Source: Arthrobacter sp. zg-Y844
GTDB taxonomy: Bacteria; Actinomycetota; Actinomycetes; Actinomycetales; Micrococcaceae
NCBI RefSeq assembly: GCF_024385465.1
Contig: NZ_JANFLS010000002.1
Location: 1 to 64,000, forward strand
DNA length: 64,000 nucleotides
Direction: 5' to 3'
Of the stretch, positions 26,262-35,101 are shown in pieces (position 1 is the first letter of the stretch; the number at the start of each line of letters is the position of its first letter). The position numbers were made by a program, and so were the translations under genes. Below the pieces are notes generated by a model. It saw nothing but the letters and a program-made list of their open reading frames with translations, was not told where the DNA came from and did not search any database.

Positions 26262-27347
26262 ATGTCCAAACACAGACGCATGGCCGTGGCCGTCCTGGCT
26301 GCTGCAGCGGTACTGGCCGCCGGGCTCCTTGCTGCCCCGTGGACGCCGCGCCTGTCGACGCAGGTATCCGGGGATGCAGCCCTCGCCGATGCTGTCCGGC
26401 CCCTGCTGCAGAAACCTGCCGATGCGGTCAGTGTGGCCTACCTCGAAAACGGCGATGTCCGGTTTGCCGGATCCGGTGCCGACGAGCGGACCGAGTTCGA
26501 AATCGGTTCGGTGTCCAAGACATTCACTGCAGCGCTGCTCGCGGACGCCGTCGAGCGCGGCGAGGTGACGTTGGAGACCACCGTTGCCGAGATCCTGGGT
26601 CCGGAGCTGCGGGATCCGGAAGCCGAAATCGGCACCGTCACCCTGGTGGAGCTGGCCAGCCACCGTTCGGGGCTTCCCCGGCTTGCCACCGATCCGGGAG
26701 CGCTGGTCTCCCTGCTTGCCGGCACCGTCCTCCACCGCGACCCCTACACCGCCTCGCCTGCCGAGGTGCTGGAGCAGGCACAGTCTGCGTCGGTGGGTGG
26801 AAGGGGAACGGTGGCCTACTCCAACCTCGGGTATGCCTTCCTCGGGCAGCTGCTCGCCAGGGCAGCCGGGATGGAATACACCGACCTGCTGGAGCAGCGG
26901 ATTTTCGAGCCACTGGGAATGAAGGACACGTACGTGCCAATGACGGCCGACAACCTACGTCCCGATGCTCCGACCGGCCGGAATGCAAGCGGACTGCCAG
27001 AGGGTGCCTGGACCGGCAACGGCGGGGCGCCGATGGGTGGGATCCGGTCTACCGCAGCGGATATGTCGCTCTACCTCCAGGCACTGCTGGCGGACACTGC
27101 TCCGGGTTCCCGTGCCCTGGAACCGCAGTGGGATACCGGTGAGGACGGAGAGCAGGTGGGCCTGGCATGGTTCACCCAAGCCTCTCCCTCGAGTGGGCGG
27201 GCTGCGACCTGGCACAACGGCATGACCGGAGGCTTCTCGGCCATGGCGGCGATGGACCGCGAGGCGGGCACGGCGGTGCTGATCCTCTCCAACGTGGCTG
27301 CCGGGCAGGAAGAAGCTGCCTTGGCTTTGCTGAAGGAAGGTCTCTGA
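26262..27347 (+). CDS. Exported serine hydrolase, class C beta-lactamase/PBP4 fold
   Basis: A 361-residue protein with a signal peptide or N-terminal anchor (about 7-25). The beta-lactamase-fold motifs are SVSK with the nucleophile Ser at 83, YSN in VAYSNLGYAFLGQLL, and a HxG motif in WHNGMTGG. Members include D-aminopeptidases, esterases and beta-lactamases, so drug hydrolysis cannot be assumed. It is one base after the regulator gene and overlaps the next ATG by one base, which suggests joint control. Confidence 0.85.
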   Translation: MSKHRRMAVAVLAAAAVLAAGLLAAPWTPRLSTQVSGDAALADAVRPLLQKPADAVSVAYLENGDVRFAGSGADERTEFEIGSVSKTFTAALLADAVERGEVTLETTVAEILGPELRDPEAEIGTVTLVELASHRSGLPRLATDPGALVSLLAGTVLHRDPYTASPAEVLEQAQSASVGGRGTVAYSNLGYAFLGQLLARAAGMEYTDLLEQRIFEPLGMKDTYVPMTADNLRPDAPTGRNASGLPEGAWTGNGGAPMGGIRSTAADMSLYLQALLADTAPGSRALEPQWDTGEDGEQVGLAWFTQASPSSGRAATWHNGMTGGFSAMAAMDREAGTAVLILSNVAAGQEEAALALLKEGL

Positions 27348-28018
27348 TGACATTCACCCTGTTGTCCTGGATCCTCGCCGTCTGGCTGGTGGCGCTCTGC
27401 CTGTCCGTGGCGGTTCCCGTCTGGAAGCGGGCGGGACAGCCGTCCGGTCCCGGCAGGAGGTCTTTGCTGGCCGGTTTGATGGAAGCGGCATTTATCGCCG
27501 GCCTTTTACGTCTGATGTCCCCGTGGGCTTCCGGGTCGGTGGTCCTTTGGGTGGTGGCCGTGGTTGCGCTCGCTGCAGCTGTTGCCGGTGCTGTTCTTCG
27601 CTGGCCGGAGCTGCCGGGCCGGGTTGAGTCTGAGGGTTTGTTACGGGAGAAGGTATCCGAGGCTACGACGGGACCGGAGCCGGCCGGATCGGAGCTGGTT
27701 CCGAACCCAGACATCCCTGCGGAGGCGTCGGATCAATCCCGGCTGCCGCAGACCGCGGCGGCACAAGCCGCATCGGTGGAGCGGTCACGGCTACCGTTCT
27801 TTCCTGTGCGGGAAAGGGCGGCCGCATCCGACACCGGGAATTCCGACCCCGGCAGCCCCGACCCCGGAAGCCCAGACCGGAAGGCGAAGGCCGGGAAGCC
27901 CGGAGGGAAGGCGAAGGCCGGGAAGAAGAAGCCGAAGAAGGAGCCCGGAAACCTCGCGCTGGCGGGGAACGCTGCCCTGCTGCTCGGCGTCGTCGTGGTT
28001 TCTTTTCTGGCTGGGTAA
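27347..28018 (+). CDS. Hypothetical membrane protein with Lys/Pro-rich linker
   Basis: A 223-residue protein. Three N-terminal membrane segments (about 3-24, 39-57, 64-84) precede a long polar linker with repeats (DPGSPDPGSPD, KAKAGKPGGKAKAGKKKPKK) and a final hydrophobic helix (about 203-222). The start overlaps the hydrolase stop (TGATG). No family is recognised. Its operon position suggests that it works with, or is co-regulated with, the secreted hydrolase. Confidence 0.7.
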   Translation: MTFTLLSWILAVWLVALCLSVAVPVWKRAGQPSGPGRRSLLAGLMEAAFIAGLLRLMSPWASGSVVLWVVAVVALAAAVAGAVLRWPELPGRVESEGLLREKVSEATTGPEPAGSELVPNPDIPAEASDQSRLPQTAAAQAASVERSRLPFFPVRERAAASDTGNSDPGSPDPGSPDRKAKAGKPGGKAKAGKKKPKKEPGNLALAGNAALLLGVVVVSFLAG

Positions 28019-28130
28019 GGCCGGTTTCGGACGCAAGAGCGTCGCTTGGAAGGCTATAAAAGACAACTGAAAAAACAGGTGGTTGAACGGGTATTTTGCG
28101 CCTAGATCAGAGCTCCAGACCCCGATAGAC

Positions 28131-28146
28131 TCGAACACATGTTCGA
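28131..28146. promoter_or_regulatory. SOS box (LexA operator) over the HNH gene start
   Basis: TCGAAC-ACAT-GTTCGA matches the actinobacterial LexA consensus TCGAAC-N4-GTTCGA at all 12 specified bases. It spans the ATG at 28139-28141, so bound LexA would block transcription or early elongation. Confidence 0.8.
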
Positions 28147-29623
28147 ATATTCTCACCCTGCAAACCACCCGCGGACCGGCGGATCGACCGCCGGTACCGC
28201 GTTGGTGAACGCGTGGGCCGAGGTACTGGGAGACCAAGCTGAGGGCCTGTCCAGCGGGGCGCCGGATGACGGCGAGCTCATTGACCGGATCCGGGCGCTC
28301 GAGGAACTGAAAGCCGCAGCCTCGGCGGCACAGGCCCGGGCGGCTGTAGAATTCGATGCCTCGCAGCGCAGGAAGCAGGCCGAGGCCGGAGTGCCGCGCG
28401 CGGACCTCGGCCGCGGAGTCGCGTCCCAGATTGCCTTGGCCCGCAGGGAGTCACCGAGCCGCGGGGGACGGCTGCTGGGGTTTGCCAAGGTGCTGACAAA
28501 AGAGATGCCGTGCACGCTGGACGCGCTGACCCGCGGGAAAATCAGTGAATGGCGGGCAACGCTGCTGGTCCGCGAGACAGCTTGCCTAAGTCTGGAGGAC
28601 CGGCGGCGGGTGGATGAAGAACTGGCCGGAGATCCGGACGTGCTGGAAACCCTGGGGGACCGGCAGATCATTTCCCGTACCAGAGGTGCCGCTTACCGGT
28701 TCGACCCGCAGACAGGGGTCAAGCGCGCAGCCAAAGCCGAATCCGAACGCTTTGTTTCCTGCCGGCCGGCACCGGACACCATGACTTTCCTAACCGGACT
28801 ACTGCCCGTCGCCCAGGGAGTGGGAGTCTTTGCCGCACTGTCCCGTGAAGCAGACCGGCTGCGGGCAACCGGAGATACCCGGGGGCGGGGCCAGATCATG
28901 GCGGACACTCTCGTGGAACGCGTGACCGGCCAGGCGGAGACAGGGCAGCTGAAGGTGGAAGTTCAGCTGGTGATGTCGGACCGGACACTGTTCGGCGGAG
29001 ACTCAGAGCCTGCTCTGGTCCCCGGGTACGGCCCGGTGCCGGCGCAATGGGCAAGGGACCTGGTCCGGGGAAGGCGTCCGGGGCAAGAACCCGGGCAGGA
29101 CTCCGAACATGACGGGCAACGGGCTGCAGGCCGGACAACGAAGCAGGACAAGCAGGAAGAACGCTGGATCCGCCGGCTCTACACCGAACCGATTGCCGGT
29201 CAATTAGTCGCTATGGATTCCCGGGCGCGCTTGTTCCCGGCTTCGCTGGGACGGTTTATCGCGGCACGCGACCAGACCTGCCGAATGCCGTGGTGCGGGG
29301 CACCGATTCGGCATCTCGACCATATTCGCCCGCACCGTGACGGCGGGGAGACCAGCACTGCGAACGGTCAGGGACTCTGCGAGGCATGCAACCAGGCTAA
29401 GGAAGCACCCGATTGGAAGGCGCAAACGCTCGATCCGCCGCCGGGATCAACTACACCGCAAACCGTCGAGACCACCACCCCAACAGGGCACACCTACCGG
29501 TCCACGGCGCCTCCGCTCCCCGGAAGCAGGGCCGAGGACAGCGCTGGCGATCGGACGGGAGGCAAGCCGCCCCCGAAGGGTTTCCTGGAAGCCTGCATCG
29601 TGGACCTGGTTTGGGCCGCGTAG
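28139..29623 (+). CDS. DUF222 / HNH endonuclease domain protein (13E12 repeat type)
   Basis: A 494-residue protein with an N-terminal DUF222 domain (about 35-330) and a C-terminal HNH nuclease fold with the motif CRMPWCGAPIRHLDHIRPH...LCEACNQAKEAPDW (about 381-425). This architecture defines the 13E12 repeat family, which is multicopy in many actinobacteria. Several mycobacterial members carry SOS boxes. Here a perfect SOS box overlaps the start codon, so expression should follow DNA damage. The target and role are unknown. It lies alone between the ArsR operon and the convergent ole operon. Confidence 0.88.
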   Translation: MFEYSHPANHPRTGGSTAGTALVNAWAEVLGDQAEGLSSGAPDDGELIDRIRALEELKAAASAAQARAAVEFDASQRRKQAEAGVPRADLGRGVASQIALARRESPSRGGRLLGFAKVLTKEMPCTLDALTRGKISEWRATLLVRETACLSLEDRRRVDEELAGDPDVLETLGDRQIISRTRGAAYRFDPQTGVKRAAKAESERFVSCRPAPDTMTFLTGLLPVAQGVGVFAALSREADRLRATGDTRGRGQIMADTLVERVTGQAETGQLKVEVQLVMSDRTLFGGDSEPALVPGYGPVPAQWARDLVRGRRPGQEPGQDSEHDGQRAAGRTTKQDKQEERWIRRLYTEPIAGQLVAMDSRARLFPASLGRFIAARDQTCRMPWCGAPIRHLDHIRPHRDGGETSTANGQGLCEACNQAKEAPDWKAQTLDPPPGSTTPQTVETTTPTGHTYRSTAPPLPGSRAEDSAGDRTGGKPPPKGFLEACIVDLVWAA

Positions 29624-29634
29624 CAGGCAGAACG

Positions 29635-30453
29635 CTACCGGTCCGCCAGCTCCGCAAGGACCCCGTCGGTAAAGGGAGGCCACACCTCGGCAGCCCAAGG
29701 ACCGAAATCGCGGTCGGTAAGGCAGACAGCAGCAGCACGAGCCGCAGGATCCACCCAGAGGAAAGTGCCCGACTGGCCGAAGTGCCCGAAAGCGGCCGGC
29801 GAGCTGTTGGCACCGGTCCAGTGCGGAGACTTCTGGGCACGGATCTCGAAACCGAGACCCCAGTCGTTCTCGTTCTGCCGGCCGAAACCGGGAAGCACTC
29901 CCGCCAGGCCGGGAAAGACCACCTGCGTGGCTTCCGTCAACCGGCCCGGATCCGTGAGCGTGGGAGCCTGCAGCTCGGCAGCAAACCTGCTGAGGTCCGC
30001 AGCCGTGGAGACGGCACCGGCAGCGGGGGAGCCCTCCAGTGTTGTGGAAGACATGCCCAGCGGAACCAGCACGCCTTCCCGCAGGTATTCCCCGAAGGCC
30101 ATGCCCGTAGCCTGCTCCAGTGTCTCTCCGAGTACCTCAAAACCCGCGTTGGAATACAGGCGCCGGGTACCGGGGGTGTAGCGGACGGTGCGCTCGCCGA
30201 AGTCGTAGCCGCCGGAATGGGCCAGCAGATGCCGGACGGTGGATCCCTCGGGGCCCGCAGGCTGATCGAGTTCCAAGGCTCCCTCATCGAGGGACACCAG
30301 AACGGCGTATGCGCTCAGCAGCTTGGTGACTGACGCCAGCCGAAAACGGAGGTCCTGGTCGCCGGCGGTTCCCAGCACCTCGCCGTCAACGCCTACGACG
30401 GCGGCAGCGGCGTGGTCGACGGGCCAGGACTCGATCGTCTGCAGGCTTTTCAC
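29635..30453 (-). CDS. Cytosolic-looking serine hydrolase, beta-lactamase fold
   Basis: A 272-residue protein without a clear signal peptide. Motifs are SVTK (nucleophile Ser at about 41), YSN in RLYSNAGFEVLGETLEQA, and a C-terminal GHFGQSGTFLWVD that corresponds to the HxG block. The family covers esterases and peptidases. It starts 9 bp after oleD, so it is probably the last gene of the ole operon. A link to olefin synthesis is only inferred from position. Confidence 0.82.
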   Translation of the reverse strand: MKSLQTIESWPVDHAAAAVVGVDGEVLGTAGDQDLRFRLASVTKLLSAYAVLVSLDEGALELDQPAGPEGSTVRHLLAHSGGYDFGERTVRYTPGTRRLYSNAGFEVLGETLEQATGMAFGEYLREGVLVPLGMSSTTLEGSPAAGAVSTAADLSRFAAELQAPTLTDPGRLTEATQVVFPGLAGVLPGFGRQNENDWGLGFEIRAQKSPHWTGANSSPAAFGHFGQSGTFLWVDPAARAAAVCLTDRDFGPWAAEVWPPFTDGVLAELADR

Positions 30454-30462
30454 GGGATCATC

Positions 30463-31461
30463 CTAGGAGTAGTGCCGGGCAAGCCGGATCATGCCGTCTT
30501 CAATCGAAACTTCGGGCGTCCAGTCCAGCACTTCGCGGGTTTCGCGCTGGTCAAACCAGTGCGACGTCGAGAGCTGCTCGGCAAGGAAGCGGGTCATGGG
30601 CGGCTCGTCATGGACCAGACCCCGCCGGCCGGCCACCAGCCATGCCTTCTCGATCAGGCTTCCGGCGCCGCGGGCAACCTTGCCGGGAACGCTCCAGCCC
30701 GGTGCAGCCACTCCAGCGGCGGCACAGATCCCGGCAATCAGTTCCCCTACCGGCCTCGGCTGTCCGTTAGTCACCACGAGGGCACGGCCGGCCGCGGCAT
30801 CCATCCGCTCGAGCCCGCGGACAATGGCTGCCGCCGCGTTGTCGATATACGTGGTGTCGATCAGCGCAGCACCGGCATCCAGCAGCGGCAGCCGGCCGGA
30901 CCGGGCACGGTCGATCACGCGTTCCACCAGCTGCGTATCGCCGGGCCCCCAGACGATATGCGGGCGGATGGCAGTGACCCGGAAATCGGAGGAGTTCTGC
31001 GCCAGCGCAATGAGCTCGGCCTGGGCCTTGGACGCGGCGTAGAAGCCGCGGGCACGGGACGGATCTGCAGTACCCGCACCGGCACCGGCAATCGGTTCGC
31101 CGAAGTGCGCCACGGACGGAGAGGACACGAAGACGACGTCGCGGACCCCGGCCGCCTGCGCAGCCTGCAGCAGGACCTGCGTACCAACGATGTTGGTTTC
31201 CTCGAACTCATGCCACTCGCCGGTAAAGGAAACCTTCGCGGCGAGATGGATTACTGCGTCCATCCCGTCCACGGCGCGGGCAGCAGCAGCGGGATCCGCA
31301 ACGGACCCGGCCACGGAGTCCCGGCCCGGGACTCCCGGCCGGCGCTGGAACGTGCGGACCTTGTGGCCCTTGGCTTCCAGCAGGTCCGCCACGGCGCCGC
31401 CCAGCAGGCCGCTGGCACCGGTGACGAGGACATTCCGGGGAGGCAGGACGGCGGAGCTCAT
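30463..31461 (-). CDS. oleD: OleD, 2-alkyl-3-oxoalkanoate reductase
   Basis: A 332-residue extended SDR of the NAD-dependent epimerase type. The Rossmann motif is VLVTGASGLLGGAVADLLE (about 11-29), and the catalytic YxxxK is in FYAASKAQAEL. It reduces the OleA beta-keto acid to the 2-alkyl-3-hydroxy acid, which OleC turns into a beta-lactone. The ATG at 31461 overlaps the oleBC stop (ATGA). Identification rests on its place after oleA and oleBC together with the SDR signature. Confidence 0.88.
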   Translation of the reverse strand: MSSAVLPPRNVLVTGASGLLGGAVADLLEAKGHKVRTFQRRPGVPGRDSVAGSVADPAAAARAVDGMDAVIHLAAKVSFTGEWHEFEETNIVGTQVLLQAAQAAGVRDVVFVSSPSVAHFGEPIAGAGAGTADPSRARGFYAASKAQAELIALAQNSSDFRVTAIRPHIVWGPGDTQLVERVIDRARSGRLPLLDAGAALIDTTYIDNAAAAIVRGLERMDAAAGRALVVTNGQPRPVGELIAGICAAAGVAAPGWSVPGKVARGAGSLIEKAWLVAGRRGLVHDEPPMTRFLAEQLSTSHWFDQRETREVLDWTPEVSIEDGMIRLARHYS

Positions 31462-34082
31462 CGCCGTCCCTTGCCCAGGCTCGGCACCGGACCGCCGGCG
31501 AGCAGCCGGGAGGCCCAGTCCGCCAACGCGGTGCGGTCGATCTTGGAATTGTGCCGGATATCGGTGGGCATCTGCGGCAGCACCAGTACCGCCGCCAGAT
31601 CGAGCCCCACCAGCTCGGCCACGCGGGACCGCACAGCTGCGGTCAGCGCCGGAGTCGCGGTTCCGGCCCGGCGGGCGGGCGGTTCCGTTTCGAGCACGGC
31701 CACGGGCACCTGGGCACCCGCGGGTCCGACGCCGACCAGCGCCACCCTGCCTACGCCGTCGACCGTCTCGGCCGCCTGCTCGGCTGCCACCGGAGTCCGG
31801 ACACCGTCCGCAGTGGTGAGGATGTGCCCCAGGCGGCCCTCGACCCACAGCCGGCCCTCGTCGTCGAAGTGGCCGACGTCGCCGGTGCGGTGCCAGCCGT
31901 CAATGGAGGAACTGTGGCGTTCCGTGATCCAGAGCCGGTCGTAGCGGTCCTTGACGTGCGGGGCGCTGACCAGGATTTCACCGGTGCGGTTCGCGACGGT
32001 CAGCGGTTTGTTGCCGACCGAGCCGTCCGGCAAGACTTCGGCGATGGCCACGTCGGCCCGGGACACCGGGGTGCCCACGCAGACGCCGTTGCCGGCACCC
32101 GCGGCACGGATGCCCTCGAGGCTGATGTCGGTGACCGGCAGCGCTTCGGTCATGCCGTACGGGGTGTGCAGGGACGCCTTCGGCACCAGATCCTGCACCT
32201 GGGCCAGAAGCGGCTCGGCTATCGGGGCGCCGGCGGAAAGCAGCAGTTCCACCTGTGCCAGTGCGGCCCGTTGTGCAGCGTCCAGTTGGCCGGACGTGGC
32301 CAGCACGTTGGTCAGCGCCGCAGGGGAAGCAAAGATGGTGGTGGCATCCACGGCGACGGCGGCATCAGCCAGGGCTGCCGCGGTCAGGGTGCGCGGGGAG
32401 GTGACGTCCATGTCCGGAGTCACTGACGTTGCCCCCAGCGCCGGCCCCAGCAGGGCGAACGGCGCGAAGCCGGCCACCAGCGAGGTCCCGGCACGGAGGT
32501 TATAGGTGTCCTTGATGGCGTCGCGCATCGCGGCCAGCTGCCGGTGCGTGTACACCACGCCCTTGGCAGGGCCCGTCGAGCCGGAGGTGAACAGGACGGC
32601 GGCGTCGGCGTCGGGGTCTGCGGGATACCACGGCGCTTCGGAGCCGGAACCGTCGGCAATGAGACCCTCGACGGAATGCCGCACACCCAGCAGCCGTTTG
32701 CGGGCCGGAGACAGCTCGGACACGCTGATCCGGGTTCCCGGCCAGCCCAGCGCCCGGGCACCGATCAGCGCCCGGTCGATGCCGATCAGGAACGCCGGAC
32801 CGGCGCCCTTGATGGCGCGGCCGAGTCCCTTGGTGCCGAGGCCGGCGTCGGCCACCACGATGACGGCGTTCAGGCGCAGGCACGCGTAAATCAGCGAGGT
32901 CAGTTCAATGCCGGGCGGAACCAGCAGGTTCACCCGGGTTCCGGGACGTACGCCGGCCGCGGCAAGTCCCGCAGCGAGGGCATTCACGCGTTCCGCAAGG
33001 CCCGCCCAGGACAAGGTGCGCGGGGCCGTGCCTTCGCCTCCGCCCAGCGGTGCCATGTCGACGACGGCGGGGCTCGTATCGCGCGCCCGCTCATCCAACT
33101 CGGCAAGCATGGGGCGGAACGGCTCAGTGCGCCGGAGGGCGGAATCCGCAGGCTCTTCGACGGCGGTCCGCAGCCAGGCGAAGACGGGGGAGGCGATGTC
33201 GACGTCTTCGGGAAGCAGGTGCCCCGCACCCTCGAACCGGTGCACGGAGGATTCCGGCAGCCGCTCCAGCAGGTCGCGCAGGTAGCGGTCGGAAAAGACC
33301 GGATCCCGAGGACCCCAGAGAACCAGCGAGGGAACGTTGAGCCGGCGGATGCCCTCGGCTACGGTGTTCAGCGCGCGCCAGCTCGGGTGGGAATCGACGG
33401 CGGGAATGTCGGCAACGAAGTTCGCGACGCCCTGCCGGCGGGCCGCACCGCGGTACGGCAGTGCGAAGGCATCCCGCACGGGAGCCGGGAGTGCTGGCTG
33501 CGCGAGGGAATGCGTGACCCGGATAAAGGCATCGGTGCTGCGCGTGCCCCAGGGGTGGACGGCCGGATGCAGGGCCAGCTTCAGGGCCGGCGGCAGCGAG
33601 TAGCCGGCCGGATGCACAGCGGTGTTGGTCAGGACGACGCCGGCCAGCTGGCGGCGGTGCCGCAGCGCCCAGCCCAGGGAAATCACGCCGCCCCAGTCAT
33701 GGCCGACAGTGACCACGGGACCCGTGATCCCCAGCGTGTCCGTGAGGTTGCCGAGGTCGGTGATCCGGTCCTCCAGCCGCCGGAAGGCGCCGGTGCGCTC
33801 GGAGAAGCCCATATCCAGCTGGTCAACGGCCACTACGCGCCACGGCTTGTCGGCGGAAGCGCCGGCAGCCAGCAGGGTGCGCCAGAGATAGGACCAGGTG
33901 GGGTTGCCGTGTACGCAGAGCAGGGTTCCGGCCGGTTCAACCCCGGCGGCGGCCAGGTCAGGGCCGTTGTCGAGGATGTGCCACTTGCGCACTGAGCCGG
34001 CGACGTCGACGGCGGCGGTGGAGGGAACGTGGACAAACGTGGACCAGGCGGCGGAAACGCCGGGCCAAAGCTCCTCTACCAC
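31458..34082 (-). CDS. oleBC: OleBC fusion: beta-lactone decarboxylase plus beta-lactone synthetase
   Basis: An 874-residue fusion. Residues 1-310 form an alpha/beta hydrolase of haloalkane dehalogenase type with HGNPTWSYLWR, nucleophile Asp129 in GHDWGG, Asp260 in WGPRDPVF and His288 in GAGHLL. This is OleB, which opens beta-lactones to cis-olefins plus CO2. Residues 320-874 form an AMP-binding enzyme with LFTSGSTGPAKG (about 498-509), YGMTEALP and GWHRTGDVGHFDDEGRLWVEGR. This is OleC, beta-lactone synthetase. Fused oleBC is known from Micrococcus and relatives. The GTG at 34082 overlaps the oleA stop by 7 bases and follows GGAG. Confidence 0.93.
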   Translation of the reverse strand: MVEELWPGVSAAWSTFVHVPSTAAVDVAGSVRKWHILDNGPDLAAAGVEPAGTLLCVHGNPTWSYLWRTLLAAGASADKPWRVVAVDQLDMGFSERTGAFRRLEDRITDLGNLTDTLGITGPVVTVGHDWGGVISLGWALRHRRQLAGVVLTNTAVHPAGYSLPPALKLALHPAVHPWGTRSTDAFIRVTHSLAQPALPAPVRDAFALPYRGAARRQGVANFVADIPAVDSHPSWRALNTVAEGIRRLNVPSLVLWGPRDPVFSDRYLRDLLERLPESSVHRFEGAGHLLPEDVDIASPVFAWLRTAVEEPADSALRRTEPFRPMLAELDERARDTSPAVVDMAPLGGGEGTAPRTLSWAGLAERVNALAAGLAAAGVRPGTRVNLLVPPGIELTSLIYACLRLNAVIVVADAGLGTKGLGRAIKGAGPAFLIGIDRALIGARALGWPGTRISVSELSPARKRLLGVRHSVEGLIADGSGSEAPWYPADPDADAAVLFTSGSTGPAKGVVYTHRQLAAMRDAIKDTYNLRAGTSLVAGFAPFALLGPALGATSVTPDMDVTSPRTLTAAALADAAVAVDATTIFASPAALTNVLATSGQLDAAQRAALAQVELLLSAGAPIAEPLLAQVQDLVPKASLHTPYGMTEALPVTDISLEGIRAAGAGNGVCVGTPVSRADVAIAEVLPDGSVGNKPLTVANRTGEILVSAPHVKDRYDRLWITERHSSSIDGWHRTGDVGHFDDEGRLWVEGRLGHILTTADGVRTPVAAEQAAETVDGVGRVALVGVGPAGAQVPVAVLETEPPARRAGTATPALTAAVRSRVAELVGLDLAAVLVLPQMPTDIRHNSKIDRTALADWASRLLAGGPVPSLGKGRR

Positions 34083-35101
34083 GCAATCTCCATCATGGTC
34101 GTGTTCAGTCCGGAGCCCACGCCCATGCACAGCACGCGGTCGCCGGGGTTCAGGGAACGGGATTCCTGGGCCAGGGTCATCGGCAGCGACGCCGGACCGA
34201 CATTGCCCCAGTTCGGGAACGTGATCGGCACTTTTTTCCGGTCCAGGTCCACGGCCTTGATGATGGCGTTGGTGTAGGAGTTGGACACCTGGTGGGTCAC
34301 GTAGCGGTCCATGCCGGACCAGTCCCAGCCGTTGCCGTGGGCTTCGTGCCACGCATCCACCACGAGTTCCAGGCCGCCGTCCAGCAGGCCCTTGGTATCG
34401 GTGTACATGCCGTCGATGCCGCCCACGCACAGCTCGTGGTGCTGGGTGCCGGCACGCGAAACGCCGCCGAGGATGCGGTGCGAGCCTGGGTGGCGGTCCG
34501 CGCGGCCGATGACGGCGGCAGCCGCACCGGAGCCGAGGGTGAGGGTGGCGAATTCCCGCAGGTAGTCGTCGCGGGTCGAATCGGGGGCGTTCAGGCGCTC
34601 GAAAGTGGCTTCCTGCACGCCCTGGGAATCTTCGCCGGCCACGATCAGGGCATAGTTGATCTGCCCTGAGTCGATCATGTTGGACGCCAGGGTGATGCCG
34701 TTGACGAAGCCCAGGCAGGCGTTGGCCAGGTCGAAGTTCATGGCGGAGGAGGGCAGGCCCAGGCCGTTGTGGATCTTCACGGCTACGGAAGGCTCAAGGT
34801 TCCGGCGCGTCACCGAGGTGTTGATGAGCAGTCCGATTTCGGATGCTTCGACGCCGGCTTCGGCCAGGGCCTTGGCACCGGCTTCGGTGGCGCCGTCGTC
34901 GAACGCGGTGCCGGGGGCCCACCAGCGGCGTTCACTCACGCCTGCCACCCGCTCGAGCAGGCGCTTGGAGAGCCGCAGCCGCTTGAGCGACGGCTCGAGG
35001 CGCTCGTCGAATTCACTGGAACTCATGACCACCGGAGCTTCAACGCTGTTCACGCTGAGGATGGCGGAGTTGGAGTGCTGGAAGTTGAAGTTCCCGGTCA
35101 A
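34076..35101 (-). CDS. oleA: OleA, fatty acyl-CoA head-to-head condensing enzyme
   Basis: A 341-residue thiolase-superfamily enzyme related to KAS III. The active-site Cys is at residue 129 (NFDLANACLGFVNG), the His in VTHQVSNSYTN and the Asn in FPNWGNVGPAS. OleA condenses two fatty acyl-CoAs to a 2-alkyl-3-ketoacid, the first step of long-chain olefin synthesis. The TTG at 35101 (MTGNFNFQHSNSAIL) aligns with known OleA N-termini. An in-frame ATG at 35164 would add 21 unlike residues and sits close to the predicted -10 box. It heads an operon of four genes. Confidence 0.9.
   Translation of the reverse strand: MTGNFNFQHSNSAILSVNSVEAPVVMSSSEFDERLEPSLKRLRLSKRLLERVAGVSERRWWAPGTAFDDGATEAGAKALAEAGVEASEIGLLINTSVTRRNLEPSVAVKIHNGLGLPSSAMNFDLANACLGFVNGITLASNMIDSGQINYALIVAGEDSQGVQEATFERLNAPDSTRDDYLREFATLTLGSGAAAAVIGRADRHPGSHRILGGVSRAGTQHHELCVGGIDGMYTDTKGLLDGGLELVVDAWHEAHGNGWDWSGMDRYVTHQVSNSYTNAIIKAVDLDRKKVPITFPNWGNVGPASLPMTLAQESRSLNPGDRVLCMGVGSGLNTTMMEIAW

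Noticed and set aside
26262-27347. Antibiotic-resistance beta-lactamase
   Set aside because: The SxxK, YSN and HxG motifs define a broad fold that includes esterases and peptidases. Nothing specific to drug hydrolysis is seen.
30412-31944. 510-codon plus-strand frame across oleD and oleBC
   Set aside because: Low-complexity composition, no motifs, and it lies wholly opposite well-supported ole genes.
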